Notes: generated from the letters alone by a model not told the origin. A DNA stretch of 64,000 nt from Pseudomonas sp. Root562 (GCF_001427125.1 NZ_LMGK01000025.1:142595-206594); one strand, 5' to 3'; shown: positions 35,498 through 45,548, counted from the stretch's first letter. Numbers and translations: made by a program.

Positions 35498-37737
35498 GAC
35501 TGAGCCTCTTGGGCAACGCGGATACCGACCTGTGCGCACAACGCCAGGAAGTTCGGGAACGACGTCGCGACGTTAGCGCAATCATGGATGCGGATCGGTG
35601 CCGTAGCGCGCAGCGATGCAACGCTGAATGCCATGGCGATCCGGTGATCGCCGTGACCATGCACTTCGCCGCCGCCGATCGAGCCGCCGTCGATAATGAT
35701 GCCGTCCGGCGTTGGCTCACACTTGACGCCCAGCGCCAGCAGGCCATCGGCCATGACCTGGATACGGTCCGACTCCTTGACCCGCAGCTCTTCGGCGCCA
35801 GTCAGCACAGTACGGCCTTCGGCGCAGGCAGCTGCCACGAACAGGACCGGGAATTCGTCGATAGCCAACGGAACCAACTCTTCAGGAATCTCGATACCCT
35901 TGAGTTTAGCCGCCCGTACGCGCAAATCCGCTACCGGCTCGCCACCCACTTCACGCTGGTTTTCCAGGGTGATGTCGGCGCCCATCAGGCGCAGGATGTC
36001 GATCACACCGGTACGGGTCGGGTTGATGCCGACGTGTTCAAGTACCAGCTCAGAACCTTCAGCGATCGATGCAGCCACCAGGAAGAACGCCGACGACGAG
36101 ATGTCGCCCGGTACTTCAATGTGGGTCGCGGTCAGCTTGCTGCCGGACTCGACGGAGGCGGTCGCGCCATTGACGGTGACCGGGTAGCCGAAGCCGCGCA
36201 ACATACGCTCGGTGTGATCGCGGGTCGGTGCCGGTTCGGTGACGGTGGTCTTGCCTTCGGCATACAGGCCCGCCAGCAGCAGGCAGGATTTCACCTGGGC
36301 ACTGGCCATTGGCATGGTGTAAGTCAGGCCCTTGAGCTTGTTGCCACCACGGATGACCATCGGCGGACGGCCTTCAGCGGCGGTTTCGATCACGGCGCCC
36401 ATTTCGCGCAGCGGATTGGCCACGCGATTCATCGGGCGCTTGGACAGCGAAGCATCGCCGGTCAGGGTGCTGTCGAAGTCCTGCGCGGCCAGCAGGCCGG
36501 ACAACAGGCGCATCGAAGTACCGGAGTTGCCCAGGTAGATCGGGCCAGGCGCGGGTTTCAGGCCATGCAGGCCGACACCGTGAATGGTCACACGACCGTG
36601 GTGCGGGCCTTCGATGACCACGCCCATGTCACGGAACGCCTGCAAGGTCGCCAGGGCGTCTTCGCCCTCAAGGAAGCCTTCGACTTCGGTGACGCCTTCG
36701 GCCAGGGAGCCGAGCATGATCGAACGGTGGGAAATCGATTTGTCACCTGGTACGCGAATCCGACCGGACAGGCGGCCACCAGGTTGAGCCAGGAAAATCA
36801 GATCGTTGGAATTCATAGCGTCCACATAGGCCCGACGGGCCAGGATTTTACTGAAATGCTCGCGGGCAACCCGGGCGCGAGTGAAAACGCCCAACAATTG
36901 GTGCCCATCCCCTGCATCGACCGCGTCGCGCAAGGCGTCGAGGTCGCTGCGAAATGTATCGAGTGTGCGCAGGACAGCTTCGCGGTTGGCGAGGAAGATG
37001 TCGTGCCACATGACCGGGTCGCTTCCGGCGATTCTCGTGAAATCGCGGAAACCGCCCGCAGCGTAACGGAAGATCTCAAGATTTTCATTGCGCTTGGCCA
37101 ACGAATCGACCAAACCGAAGGCCAACAGGTGCGGCAGGTGACTGGTCGCCGCCAGGACTTCGTCGTGGCGCTCGACCTGCATGTGCTCGACATCGGCGCC
37201 CAATTCGCGCCACAGTCGATCGACCACGGCCAAAGCTTGCGGATCGGTCTGCTCCAGCGGCGTCAGGATCACCTTGTGGCGACGGAACAGCTCAGCATTG
37301 GAGGCCTCCACCCCGCTCTGCTCGGAGCCGGCGATCGGATGTCCCGGCACGAAGCGCGACGGCATGCCGCCGAACGCTTCTGTGGCGGCACGTACGACGT
37401 TGCCCTTGGCGCTGCCGACATCGGTCAGAACCGCTTGCCCCAAGTCCATGCTGGCCAAACGGCCAAGCATTTTCTCCATGGCGAGGATCGGGATGGCGAG
37501 CTGGATCACGTCGGCACCTTGGCAAGCAACGGCCAGGTCTTCTTCGCAGCGATCCACCACACCCAGTTCAACCGCCAGCTTGCGCGACTGCGGATCGAGA
37601 TCGACCCCGACCACTTCGCGGCACACGCCACTTTCGCGCAAACCCTTGGCAAACGAACCGCCGATCAACCCCAGACCGACTACCACCAGGCGCCCGATCA
37701 TAGGTTCAGCAGATTGCAGTGCAGTGACATCAACCAC
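35494..37737 (-). CDS. aroA: Fused prephenate dehydrogenase / EPSP synthase
   Basis: This bifunctional protein of 747 residues joins two shikimate and aromatic enzymes. Residues 13-305 are a TyrA-type prephenate (cyclohexadienyl) dehydrogenase: NAD site VVGLGLIGGSFAKGL and substrate block HPIAGSEQSG. Residues about 308-747 are EPSP synthase (AroA), with PGDKSISHRSIMLG, LGNSGTSMRLLSGLLA and the C-terminal GDHRIAMAF. The fusion is usual in Pseudomonas. The GTG at 37737 overlaps the end of hisC and has AAGG nearby; the internal ATG at 37701 (MIGRLVV) is the alternative start. It forms an operon serC-pheA-hisC-tyrA/aroA-cmk for chorismate-derived amino acids. Confidence 0.96.
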   Translation of the reverse strand: MVDVTALQSAEPMIGRLVVVGLGLIGGSFAKGLRESGVCREVVGVDLDPQSRKLAVELGVVDRCEEDLAVACQGADVIQLAIPILAMEKMLGRLASMDLGQAVLTDVGSAKGNVVRAATEAFGGMPSRFVPGHPIAGSEQSGVEASNAELFRRHKVILTPLEQTDPQALAVVDRLWRELGADVEHMQVERHDEVLAATSHLPHLLAFGLVDSLAKRNENLEIFRYAAGGFRDFTRIAGSDPVMWHDIFLANREAVLRTLDTFRSDLDALRDAVDAGDGHQLLGVFTRARVAREHFSKILARRAYVDAMNSNDLIFLAQPGGRLSGRIRVPGDKSISHRSIMLGSLAEGVTEVEGFLEGEDALATLQAFRDMGVVIEGPHHGRVTIHGVGLHGLKPAPGPIYLGNSGTSMRLLSGLLAAQDFDSTLTGDASLSKRPMNRVANPLREMGAVIETAAEGRPPMVIRGGNKLKGLTYTMPMASAQVKSCLLLAGLYAEGKTTVTEPAPTRDHTERMLRGFGYPVTVNGATASVESGSKLTATHIEVPGDISSSAFFLVAASIAEGSELVLEHVGINPTRTGVIDILRLMGADITLENQREVGGEPVADLRVRAAKLKGIEIPEELVPLAIDEFPVLFVAAACAEGRTVLTGAEELRVKESDRIQVMADGLLALGVKCEPTPDGIIIDGGSIGGGEVHGHGDHRIAMAFSVASLRATAPIRIHDCANVATSFPNFLALCAQVGIRVAQEAQS

Positions 37738-38842
37738 GAGCCAGAACCTTGGTCAGCGCCTCAAGGAAGCGGCTGTTTTCTGCCGGCAGACCGATGGTCA
37801 CACGCAGGTGGTTCGGCATGCCGTAGTTGGCCACCGGACGCACGATCACGCCTTCGCGCAGCAAGCCCTGGAACACCGGGGCCGCGACTTGACCGAGATC
37901 GACGCAAATGAAGTTGCCTTTGGAAGGAATCCAGCTCAGCCCCAGCTCCCGGAAACCCGCTTGCAGTTGCTGCATGCCGGCTTCGTTCAGGCGGCGGCTT
38001 TCAGCCAGGTAGTCCTGGTCTTTCAACGCCGCGCAAGCCGCGGCCAGAGCCAGGCTGTTGACGTTGAATGGCTGGCGCACACGGTTCAGCACATCGGCCA
38101 CCACGGCGCTGGACAAACCATAACCGACGCGCAGCGATGCCAGGCCGTAGGCCTTGGAGAACGTACGCGAGACCAGCAGGTTCGGATAAGCCGCGAGGAA
38201 ATCCAGACCGTCCGGCAGGTCGCTGCCCTCGGCGTATTCGATGTAGGCCTCGTCCAGCACGACCAATACGTGCTCCGGGACATCCTGCAGGAATTCGTCC
38301 AGCGCCTCGGCGTCGAACCAGGTGCCGGTCGGGTTGTTCGGGTTGGCGATGAACACCACGCGGGTGTTGGCATCGATGGCCGCCAGCATGGCCGGCAGGT
38401 CATGCCCCCATTCCTTGGCCGGAACGACCTTGGCCTGGGCACCCACCGCCTGAGTGGCAATCGGGTAGACCGCGAACGCGTGCTCGCTGAACACGGCGTT
38501 GAGGCCCGGCGCCAGGTAGGCGCGCGCCACCAGCTCAAGAATGTCGTTGGAACCGTTGCCCAGCGTTACCTGGTTCAGCTCGACGCGGCACTGCTCGGCC
38601 AGCAGGGACTTGAGCGCAAAACCGTTGCCATCCGGATAGCGGGTCAGCTCGGCCAATGCATCACGGATGGCTGCCAACGCCTTGGGGCTCGCGCCCAGCG
38701 GGTTTTCATTGCTCGCCAGTTTGACGATGCTGGCCGGATCGAGGTCCAGCTCGCGCGCCAGTTCGTCCACGGGTTTGCCCGGAACATAAGGCGAAAGTTG
38801 TTGCACGCCCGGCTGTGCCAGAGCGAGGAAATTGCCACTCAT
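37730..38842 (-). CDS. hisC: Histidinol-phosphate / aromatic aminotransferase (HisC2 type)
   Basis: A class I/II PLP aminotransferase of 370 residues. It has NENPLGASP at the start, the cofactor Asn and Asp regions (ANPNNPTGTW, LDEAYIEYA) and the Schiff-base Lys230 in SRTFSKAYGLASLRVGYG. In the serC-pheA-hisC-tyrA order it probably serves tyrosine and phenylalanine formation, or histidinol phosphate as a second HisC. It follows pheA by 12 bases and overlaps the tyrA-aroA start by eight. Specificity between imidazole and aromatic substrates is not readable. Confidence 0.95.
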   Translation of the reverse strand: MSGNFLALAQPGVQQLSPYVPGKPVDELARELDLDPASIVKLASNENPLGASPKALAAIRDALAELTRYPDGNGFALKSLLAEQCRVELNQVTLGNGSNDILELVARAYLAPGLNAVFSEHAFAVYPIATQAVGAQAKVVPAKEWGHDLPAMLAAIDANTRVVFIANPNNPTGTWFDAEALDEFLQDVPEHVLVVLDEAYIEYAEGSDLPDGLDFLAAYPNLLVSRTFSKAYGLASLRVGYGLSSAVVADVLNRVRQPFNVNSLALAAACAALKDQDYLAESRRLNEAGMQQLQAGFRELGLSWIPSKGNFICVDLGQVAAPVFQGLLREGVIVRPVANYGMPNHLRVTIGLPAENSRFLEALTKVLARG

Positions 38843-38854
38843 TGCTACCGCCCC

Positions 38855-39949
38855 TTAGAGAACTGCTTTCGGGTAGGAACCCAGCACTTTGAGTGCCACT
38901 GCTTCCTGACTGATCTTTTCCAGCACACCTTTTACCAGCGGATCGCGGTGGTGGCCGACAAAGTCGATGAAGAACACGTAGGTCCATTTACCGCTGCGCG
39001 ACGGACGGGTCTCGATGCGCGTCAGATCGATGCCGTTATCGTGGAACGGCACCAGCAATTCATGCAGCGCGCCCGGCTTGTTGCTCATGGACACGATGAT
39101 CGAGGTTTTGTCGTCGCCGGTCGGCGGCACTTCCTGATTACCGATCATGAGGAAGCGCGTGGAGTTGTCCGGACGGTCCTCGATCTTCTCGGCCAAACGG
39201 GTCAACCCGTAGAGACCGGCCGCCATGTCGCCGGCAATCGCCGCCGAGTTCCACTCGCCTTTGACCCGCTTGGCCGCTTCGGCGTTGCTGGACACTGCCA
39301 CGCGCTCGACATTCGGGTAATGGGCGTCCAGCCACTTGCGGCACTGGGCCAGGGACTGGGCGTGGGAGTAGATACGGCTGATGCTGTCGGTCTTGGTGTT
39401 TTCACCAACCAACAGGTGATGGTGAATGCGCAGCTCGACTTCACCGCAGATCACCATGTCGTGTTCGAGGAAGCTGTCGAGGGTGTGGTTGACCGCGCCT
39501 TCGGTGGAGTTTTCCACCGGGACCACGCCAAAGTTCACCGCACCGGCCGCCACTTCACGGAACACTTCGTCGATCGCCGCCATCGGCTTGCTGATCACGG
39601 CATGGCCGAAGTGTTTCATCGCTGCCGCTTGGGTGAAGGTGCCTTCAGGGCCGAGGTAAGCCACTTTCAGTGGCTGCTCCAGCGCCAGGCAAGAAGACAT
39701 GATTTCGCGGAACAGCCGCGCCATCTCTTCGTTGCCCAGCGGCCCCTGGTTGCGTTCCATGACACGCTTGAGCACCTGAGCTTCGCGCTCGGGACGATAG
39801 AACACCGGCACTTCGCCTTCGGCCAGCGAGGCCATCTTTACTCGCGCGACTTCCTGGGCGCAGCGCGCGCGCTCACTGATCAGCTCCAGGACTTTTTCGT
39901 CCAGAGCATCAATGCGCAGGCGCAGTGCCTTGAGTTCTTGCTCAGACAT
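38855..39949 (-). CDS. pheA: Chorismate mutase / prephenate dehydratase (P-protein)
   Basis: The product has 364 residues in three parts. An AroQ-type chorismate mutase helix bundle (1-90, LKALRLRIDALDEKVLELISERA) comes first. The prephenate dehydratase follows (95-275, YLGPEGTFTQAA and DNSTRFLMIG with the catalytic TRF). A C-terminal ACT domain (285-360) carries the phenylalanine-binding GALHELL and the ETRPSR block, equivalent to ESRP, so feedback inhibition by phenylalanine is expected. Its ATG overlaps the serC stop by one base (TGATG). Confidence 0.97.
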   Translation of the reverse strand: MSEQELKALRLRIDALDEKVLELISERARCAQEVARVKMASLAEGEVPVFYRPEREAQVLKRVMERNQGPLGNEEMARLFREIMSSCLALEQPLKVAYLGPEGTFTQAAAMKHFGHAVISKPMAAIDEVFREVAAGAVNFGVVPVENSTEGAVNHTLDSFLEHDMVICGEVELRIHHHLLVGENTKTDSISRIYSHAQSLAQCRKWLDAHYPNVERVAVSSNAEAAKRVKGEWNSAAIAGDMAAGLYGLTRLAEKIEDRPDNSTRFLMIGNQEVPPTGDDKTSIIVSMSNKPGALHELLVPFHDNGIDLTRIETRPSRSGKWTYVFFIDFVGHHRDPLVKGVLEKISQEAVALKVLGSYPKAVL

Positions 39950-41034
39950 CAGCCGTGTTCCTTCTCGAACTCTGCCATGTACGAAACCAGCGCGTTGATC
40001 GCGTTGATGTCGACGGCGTTATAGATGGAGGCACGCATGCCGCCCACGGAACGGTGCCCTTTGAGGTTCAGCAGGCCGCGTTCGTCGGCGCCGGCCAGGA
40101 ACGGCTTGTCCAGACGATCGTCAGCCAGGCGGAACGGCACGTTCATCCACGAGCGGTCCGAGTGATTGATCGGGTTGCTGTACAGACCGCTGGCATCAAT
40201 GAAGTCGTAGAGCGTGCGCTTTTTCACTTCATTGAGCTTGCCGATGGCTTCGACACCGCCCTGCTCTTTCAGCCACTCGAACACCAGGCCGGACAAGTAC
40301 CAGGCCAGGGTTGGCGGCGTGTTGTACATCGAGCCGTTATCGGCCGCGACCTTGTAGTTGAGCATGGTCGGGCACAGCGAACGGGCGTGACCCAGCAGGT
40401 CTTCGCGCACGATGTTGACGACGATGCCGCTCGGGCCGATGTTTTTCTGCGCGCCGGCGTAGATCATGCCGAAACGGGAAACATCCACCGGACGCGACAG
40501 GATGTCCGAGGACATGTCGGCCACCAGCGGAACATCACCGGTTTCCGGAATCCATTGGAATTCCAGGCCGCCGATGGTTTCGTTCGGTGCGTAGTGAACG
40601 TAGGCCGCGTCTTTCGACAGCTTCCATTCGTTCTGGCCGGGGATGGCGAAGTAATCGTAAGGCTTGGCGGTTGCGGCGACGTTGACGTGACCATAGCGCG
40701 AAGCTTCTTCGATGGCTTTCTGCGACCAGATACCGGTGTCGATATAGTCGGCAGAGCCGTTTTCCGGCAACAGGTTCAGCGGAATCTGCGCAAATTGCTG
40801 GCTGGCGCCGCCTTGCAGGAACAGCACTTTATAGTTCGAGGGGATATTCAGCAGATCACGCAGATCCTGCTCTGCCTTGGTGGCAATGGACACGAACTCA
40901 TCGCTGCGATGGCTCATTTCCATGACCGACAGGCCCTTGCCGTGCCAATCGAGAAGTTCACCCTGGGCGCGCTTCAGGACAGCTTCGGGAAGCGCCGCAG
41001 GACCGGCACAGAAGTTATAGGCTCTCTTGCTCAC
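39949..41034 (-). CDS. serC: Phosphoserine aminotransferase
   Basis: The GTG at 41034 places the start at SKRAYNFCAGPAALP, the family N-terminus, and gives 361 residues. The PLP lysine is Lys197 in YAGAQKNIGPSG, with the substrate-binding QGGASQQFAQ and the C-terminal GHRSVGGMRASIYNA. It makes 3-phosphoserine for serine synthesis and 4-phosphohydroxythreonine for PLP. It heads the serC-pheA-hisC-tyrA/aroA-cmk operon. The upstream open frame through the REP element is not coding. Confidence 0.97.
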   Translation of the reverse strand: MSKRAYNFCAGPAALPEAVLKRAQGELLDWHGKGLSVMEMSHRSDEFVSIATKAEQDLRDLLNIPSNYKVLFLQGGASQQFAQIPLNLLPENGSADYIDTGIWSQKAIEEASRYGHVNVAATAKPYDYFAIPGQNEWKLSKDAAYVHYAPNETIGGLEFQWIPETGDVPLVADMSSDILSRPVDVSRFGMIYAGAQKNIGPSGIVVNIVREDLLGHARSLCPTMLNYKVAADNGSMYNTPPTLAWYLSGLVFEWLKEQGGVEAIGKLNEVKKRTLYDFIDASGLYSNPINHSDRSWMNVPFRLADDRLDKPFLAGADERGLLNLKGHRSVGGMRASIYNAVDINAINALVSYMAEFEKEHG

Positions 41035-41080
41035 ATCCAATCTCGCTCTGATCTGGTGGTCACTTGAATCTTTTGGTCTG

Positions 41081-41216
41081 CGAATGATCGTTCCCACGCT
41101 CTGCGTGGGAATGCCGCTGGGGACGCTCCGCGTCCCATGACGCAGAGCGTCATTGGATGCATTCCCACGCAGAGCGTGGGAACGCTCATTACGCGGAGCG
41201 TGGGAACGATCATTCG
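41081..41216. repeat. REPIN-like nested inverted repeat between serC and gyrA
   Basis: Outer arms of 25 bases (starting CGAATGATCGTTCCCACGCT at 41081, and its near-complement ending at 41216) match at 24 of 25 positions. Inside, the units GGAATGC / GCATTCCC and GACGCTCCGCGTC / GACGCAGAGCGTC make further stems. This GTTCCCACGCTC(T/C)GCGTGGGAA family is frequent in fluorescens-group genomes. It may act as a transcription end or a gyrase/IHF site. Confidence 0.88.
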
Positions 41217-41286
41217 CAGTGTTGCAGATTTTCATACCGGACAAACAACAAGGGGGCGAATTCTCATCCGCCCCCTGTTTACCCGC

Positions 41287-43941
41287 TTATTCCTGTGGTT
41301 CTTCGTCAGCGGCGGCGTCGAGCTGCTGGTCTTCGGCGACATCATTGATTACGACGTCACCTTCGAACACTGCACCCTCTTCACCTTCCAGCTCTTCGCC
41401 CTCGACTTCCGAAGGCTCCTGAACCCGTTCCAGGCCGACCAGTGTTTCGTCATTGGCCAGTTTGATCAGGGTCACGCCCTGAGTGTTACGGCCCAGGCTG
41501 GAGACTTCGTCGACGCGAGTACGCACCAGCGTGCCCTGGTCGGAAATCAGCATGATTTCCTCGCCATCGAGCACCTGCACCGCGCCGACCAGACGGCCGT
41601 TACGCTCGTTGCTGACCATGGCGATTACGCCCTGACCGCCACGCTTGTATTCAGGGAACTCGGTGATAGCGGTGCGCTTGCCATAACCACGCGCCGAAGC
41701 GGTGAGGATCTGGCTGCCTTCTTCCGGGATCAACATGGAAATCAGCTTCTGACCTTCCGGCAGACGCATGCCGCGCACACCGCGGGCGGTACGGCCCATG
41801 GCGCGAACGTCGGATTCCTTGAAGCGCGTCACTTTGCCGCCGTCGGAGAACAGCATGACTTCGCGCTCGCCATCGGTGATGGCGGCACTGATCAATACGT
41901 CGCCTTCATCCAGTTCCAGGGCGATCAGGCCGACGCTGCGCTGACGGCTGAAGGATTCCAGCGGGGTCTTCTTCACGGTGCCGTTGGCGGTGGCCATGAA
42001 GATGTAGTGGCCTTCGGTGTATTCCTCGACCGGCAGCATGGTGGTGATGTATTCACCGTCATCCAGCGGCAGCAGGTTGACCAGCGGACGACCACGGGCG
42101 GCGCGGGACGCTTCTGGGATTTCGTAGGTTTTCAGCCAGTACACCTTGCCCTTGCTGGAGAACAGCAGCAGCGTGGTGTGACTGTTGGCAACCAGCAGGT
42201 GAGCGATGTAGTCCTCATCCTTGACGCCAGTCGCCGACTTGCCTTTACCGCCACGACGCTGGGCCTGGTACGCAGCCAATGGCTGGGTCTTGGCGTAGCC
42301 ACCGTGGGAAATGGTCACGACGCGATCTTCTTCCGGGATCATGTCACCCAGGGTCAGGTCGAGACGTGCATCGAGAATCTCGGTGCGGCGCACGTCGCCG
42401 TATTCGGCACGGATCACTTCCAGCTCTTCGCGAATCACTTCCATCAGGCGCGTGGCGCTGTTGAGGATGCGGATCAGCTCGCCGATCTGGTTGAGGATCT
42501 CTTGATACTCGGCCAGCAGCTTCTCGTGTTCCAGACCGGTCAGGCGGTGCAGACGCAGTTCCAGAATGGCTTGCGCCTGTTCTGGCGAGAGGAAGTACTT
42601 GCCTTCACGCAGGCCGTATTGCGGATCGAGGTTTTCCGGACGGCACGAATCGGCGCCGGCACGCTCGACCATCGCCACTACCGCCGAGGATTCCCAAGGG
42701 GTGCTGACCAGCGCTTCCTTGGCTTCCGACGGCGTTGGCGAAGCCTTGATCAGGGCGATGACCGGGTCGATGTTCGACAGGGCGACCGCTTGACCTTCGA
42801 GTATGTGACCACGTTCGCGCGCCTTGCGCAGTTCGAACACGGTACGGCGGGTCACCACTTCGCGACGGTGACGAACGAAGGCTTCCAGCAGGTCCTTGAG
42901 GTTGAGGATCCGCGGACGGCCGTCGATCAGCGCGACGATGTTGATACCGAACACCGCTTGCAGCTGGGTCTGGGCGTAGAGGTTGTTGAGGATGACCTCA
43001 GGCACTTCGCCGCGACGCAACTCGATCACGACGCGCATACCGTCCTTGTCGGACTCGTCGCGCAGTTCGGTGATGCCTTCGAGCTTCTTCTCTTTTACCA
43101 GCTCGGCGATCTTCTCGATCAGACGCGCCTTGTTCAGCTGGTAAGGGAGTTCGGTGATGACGATCTGCTGGCGGCCACCGACCTTGTCGATGTCTTCGAT
43201 CATCGAACGGGCACGCATGTAAATGCGCCCGCGACCGGTGCGGTAGGCCTCGATGATGCCGGCGCGACCGTTGATGATCGCCGCGGTCGGGAAGTCCGGA
43301 CCGGGGATGTATTGCATCAGCTCGTCGACGGTCAGCTCAGGGTTGTCGATGAGCGCCAGGCAACCGTCGATGACTTCACCGAGGTTGTGTGGCGGGATGT
43401 TGGTCGCCATGCCCACGGCGATACCGCTGGAGCCGTTGACCAACAGGTTGGGAATACGGGTCGGCATGACCGCCGGGATCATTTCGGTGCCGTCGTAGTT
43501 CGGCACCCAGTCCACGGTTTCCTTGTGCAGGTCAGCCAGCAGCTCGTGTGCCAGCTTGGTCATGCGCACTTCGGTGTATCGCATGGCCGCGGCGTTGTCG
43601 CCGTCCACCGAACCGAAGTTGCCCTGGCCGTCTACCAGCAGGTAGCGCAGGGAGAATGGCTGCGCCATCCGAACGATGGTGTCGTACACCGCGGTATCAC
43701 CGTGCGGGTGATACTTACCGATCACGTCACCGACAACACGGGCAGATTTCTTGTACGGCTTGTTGAAGTCGTTGCCCAGCTCGCTCATCGCGAACAGCAC
43801 ACGCCGGTGCACGGGCTTCAAGCCATCGCGCGCATCCGGCAGTGCCCGCCCGACAATTACGCTCATCGCGTAGTCGAGGTAGGACTGCTTCAGCTCGTCT
43901 TCGATATTGACCGGGAGGATTTCTTTGGCCAGTTCGCCCAT
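41287..43941 (-). CDS. gyrA: DNA gyrase subunit A
   Basis: The ATG at 43941 (MGELAKEILPVNIEDELKQSYLDYAM) gives 884 residues. The catalytic Tyr122 lies in AMRYTEVRM. The quinolone region reads HPHGDTAVYDTIV, with Thr83 and Asp87, the wild-type state in Pseudomonas. The C-terminal beta-pinwheel has six blades, including the GyrA-box QRRGGKGKSA near 540. An acidic tail (EEGAVFEGD.. DEEPQE) ends the protein. GyrA cuts and rejoins DNA to add negative supercoils. It stands alone, flanked on both sides by REP elements. Confidence 0.98.
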   Translation of the reverse strand: MGELAKEILPVNIEDELKQSYLDYAMSVIVGRALPDARDGLKPVHRRVLFAMSELGNDFNKPYKKSARVVGDVIGKYHPHGDTAVYDTIVRMAQPFSLRYLLVDGQGNFGSVDGDNAAAMRYTEVRMTKLAHELLADLHKETVDWVPNYDGTEMIPAVMPTRIPNLLVNGSSGIAVGMATNIPPHNLGEVIDGCLALIDNPELTVDELMQYIPGPDFPTAAIINGRAGIIEAYRTGRGRIYMRARSMIEDIDKVGGRQQIVITELPYQLNKARLIEKIAELVKEKKLEGITELRDESDKDGMRVVIELRRGEVPEVILNNLYAQTQLQAVFGINIVALIDGRPRILNLKDLLEAFVRHRREVVTRRTVFELRKARERGHILEGQAVALSNIDPVIALIKASPTPSEAKEALVSTPWESSAVVAMVERAGADSCRPENLDPQYGLREGKYFLSPEQAQAILELRLHRLTGLEHEKLLAEYQEILNQIGELIRILNSATRLMEVIREELEVIRAEYGDVRRTEILDARLDLTLGDMIPEEDRVVTISHGGYAKTQPLAAYQAQRRGGKGKSATGVKDEDYIAHLLVANSHTTLLLFSSKGKVYWLKTYEIPEASRAARGRPLVNLLPLDDGEYITTMLPVEEYTEGHYIFMATANGTVKKTPLESFSRQRSVGLIALELDEGDVLISAAITDGEREVMLFSDGGKVTRFKESDVRAMGRTARGVRGMRLPEGQKLISMLIPEEGSQILTASARGYGKRTAITEFPEYKRGGQGVIAMVSNERNGRLVGAVQVLDGEEIMLISDQGTLVRTRVDEVSSLGRNTQGVTLIKLANDETLVGLERVQEPSEVEGEELEGEEGAVFEGDVVINDVAEDQQLDAAADEEPQE

Positions 43942-44265
43942 GAGAAGCCTGATTCCTTTTTCTGGTGAAACTTCGTCATATCCATATGGGACCAACGAAG
44001 CTCGCCGCTGCCGGCTGAGTGCCATGCACCGACTTACGACAAATCAACGAGTTATGCCACGGATCTGCGCAGTAAAGGTCACCCCGCGGGGCAACCCTGG
44101 AAACCGCCGGATGTTATCACAAGAGCCGCCACGCACCTATCCCCCAGATGCGCATGGAGAGTAGTTAGTTGACCGATGACAGGCTGAAAGCGGACGAGAG
44201 AGGCTTAGAGCTTCTTTGTATGCAGATTTGAGGCCTGGCTTGCGGTTGTTTATTGACTTTTAAGG

Positions 44266-44346
44266 CCCCATCGCTGGCAAGCCAGCTCCCACAGGATTAA
44301 TGGCGGGCGCAAACCCTGTGGGAGCTGGCTTGCCAGCGATGGCGAC
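44266..44346. repeat. REPIN between gyrA and mtnA
   Basis: Two REP units in inverted order: CCATCGCTGGCAAGCCAGCT with CCCACAGG, a 19-base spacer, then CCTGTGGG and AGCTGGCTTGCCAGCGATGG. The arms are perfect over 28 bases. It lies 20 bases past the mtnA stop and could form a stable hairpin in the mtnA mRNA. The rest of the 425-base gyrA-mtnA gap (43942-44265) shows nothing beyond presumed gyrA promoter sequence. Confidence 0.93.
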
Positions 44347-44366
44347 CTTTCAGGCACAACAATCCT

Positions 44367-45443
44367 TTAATGCAGGCGCTTGCGGCACATCAGCTGCGCT
44401 ATTTTCGCGGTATCCGGGCGTTCGACGATGCCTTTTTCAGTGACGATGGCGTCGATCAGATCCGCCGGGGTCACGTCGAATACCGGGTTGAACGCATCCA
44501 CTCCCGCGCCGAGGCGCTTGCCGCCGACTTCCAGCAGTTCACGACCGTCACGCTCTTCAAGCGGAATGTCATCACCACTGGCCAAATGCATGTCGATGGT
44601 CGAACTCGGCGCCACCACCATGAAGCGCACGCCGTGGTGCATGGCATTGACCGCCAGTTGATAAGTACCGATTTTGTTGGCCACGTCACCGTTGGCGGTG
44701 ATCCGGTCGGCGCCGACGATGACCCAGGTAGGCCCCTTGGTCTTCATGATGTGGGCCGCGGCGGAATCGACATTCAGGGTTACGGGAATGCCCTCGTTGG
44801 CCAGCTCCCACGCGGTCAACCGCGAACCTTGCAGCCAGGGACGGGTTTCGTCGACATACACACGCTCGACCATGCCTTCGATGAACGCACCGCGAATCAC
44901 CCCCAGCGCGGTGCCGAAGCCGCCGGTGGCCAGCGCGCCGGTATTGCAGTGGGTCAGGATCGCCTGGGCATTGCCCTGGTGTTTGCGGATCAGGTCCACG
45001 CCCAGTTGCGCCATGGTCAGGTTGGCTTCGCGATCACTTTCGTGAATGGCGATCGCCTCGGCTTCCAGCGCCACCAGCGGGTCGGCATTTTCTTTCAGGC
45101 GATCAAGCCGATCGTGCATGCGGCCCAGCGCCCAGAACAGGTTTACGCCAGTGGGACGGGCGTCGGAGAGCAGTGCGAAATCCTCTTCCAGCGCCGCATA
45201 CCAGTCGCCGCCTTCGGCAATCCGGGTGCGGGCCGCCAGCACGATGCCATAGGCGGCGCTGATGCCGATCGCCGGCGCACCGCGCACCACCCTGGTACGA
45301 ATGGCTTCGGCCACGCCGGCCGCGCTGGTATAGGCGATCCAGGTTTCCTCGAACGGCAAAACACGCTGATCAAGCAGATAGAGGGCGCCATCACGCCAAT
45401 CGATGGCCTTCACCTTCTCCGCAGCCAACAGTCGATCGCGCAT
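44367..45443 (-). CDS. mtnA: S-methyl-5-thioribose-1-phosphate isomerase
   Basis: The ATG at 45443 (MRDRLLAAEKVKAIDW) gives 358 residues. The family marks RGAPAIGISAAYG, the catalytic Cys in LTHCNTGALATGG and Asp in VGADRITANGD are all present. It isomerises methylthioribose 1-phosphate to the ribulose form in methionine salvage. It is divergent from mtaD, whose product also handles methylthioadenosine, with about 105 bases between them that must hold both promoters. Confidence 0.97.
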   Translation of the reverse strand: MRDRLLAAEKVKAIDWRDGALYLLDQRVLPFEETWIAYTSAAGVAEAIRTRVVRGAPAIGISAAYGIVLAARTRIAEGGDWYAALEEDFALLSDARPTGVNLFWALGRMHDRLDRLKENADPLVALEAEAIAIHESDREANLTMAQLGVDLIRKHQGNAQAILTHCNTGALATGGFGTALGVIRGAFIEGMVERVYVDETRPWLQGSRLTAWELANEGIPVTLNVDSAAAHIMKTKGPTWVIVGADRITANGDVANKIGTYQLAVNAMHHGVRFMVVAPSSTIDMHLASGDDIPLEERDGRELLEVGGKRLGAGVDAFNPVFDVTPADLIDAIVTEKGIVERPDTAKIAQLMCRKRLH

Positions 45444-45548
45444 CCCACACCCCGCACTCATGAACACAAAAGCCGCCGATTATAGCGATCCCCCCGCGAA
45501 GACGCTCGGGTATACTTCGCCATCCTTTACAAAAGCACTGGACCTTCG

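Noticed and set aside
38846..38853. CTACCGCC, complement of the ops/JUMPstart core GGCGGTAG
   Set aside because: It lies between pheA and hisC in a housekeeping operon, far from the polysaccharide genes, without the rest of a JUMPstart element.
41137..43968. A 943-codon open frame antisense to gyrA, and others antisense to rpsA (33015-34652), tyrA-aroA (35509-37911) and hisC/pheA (37181-40024)
   Set aside because: They are mirror frames caused by the GC-rich, third-position-biased codons of the real genes; they have no ribosome sites or family features.
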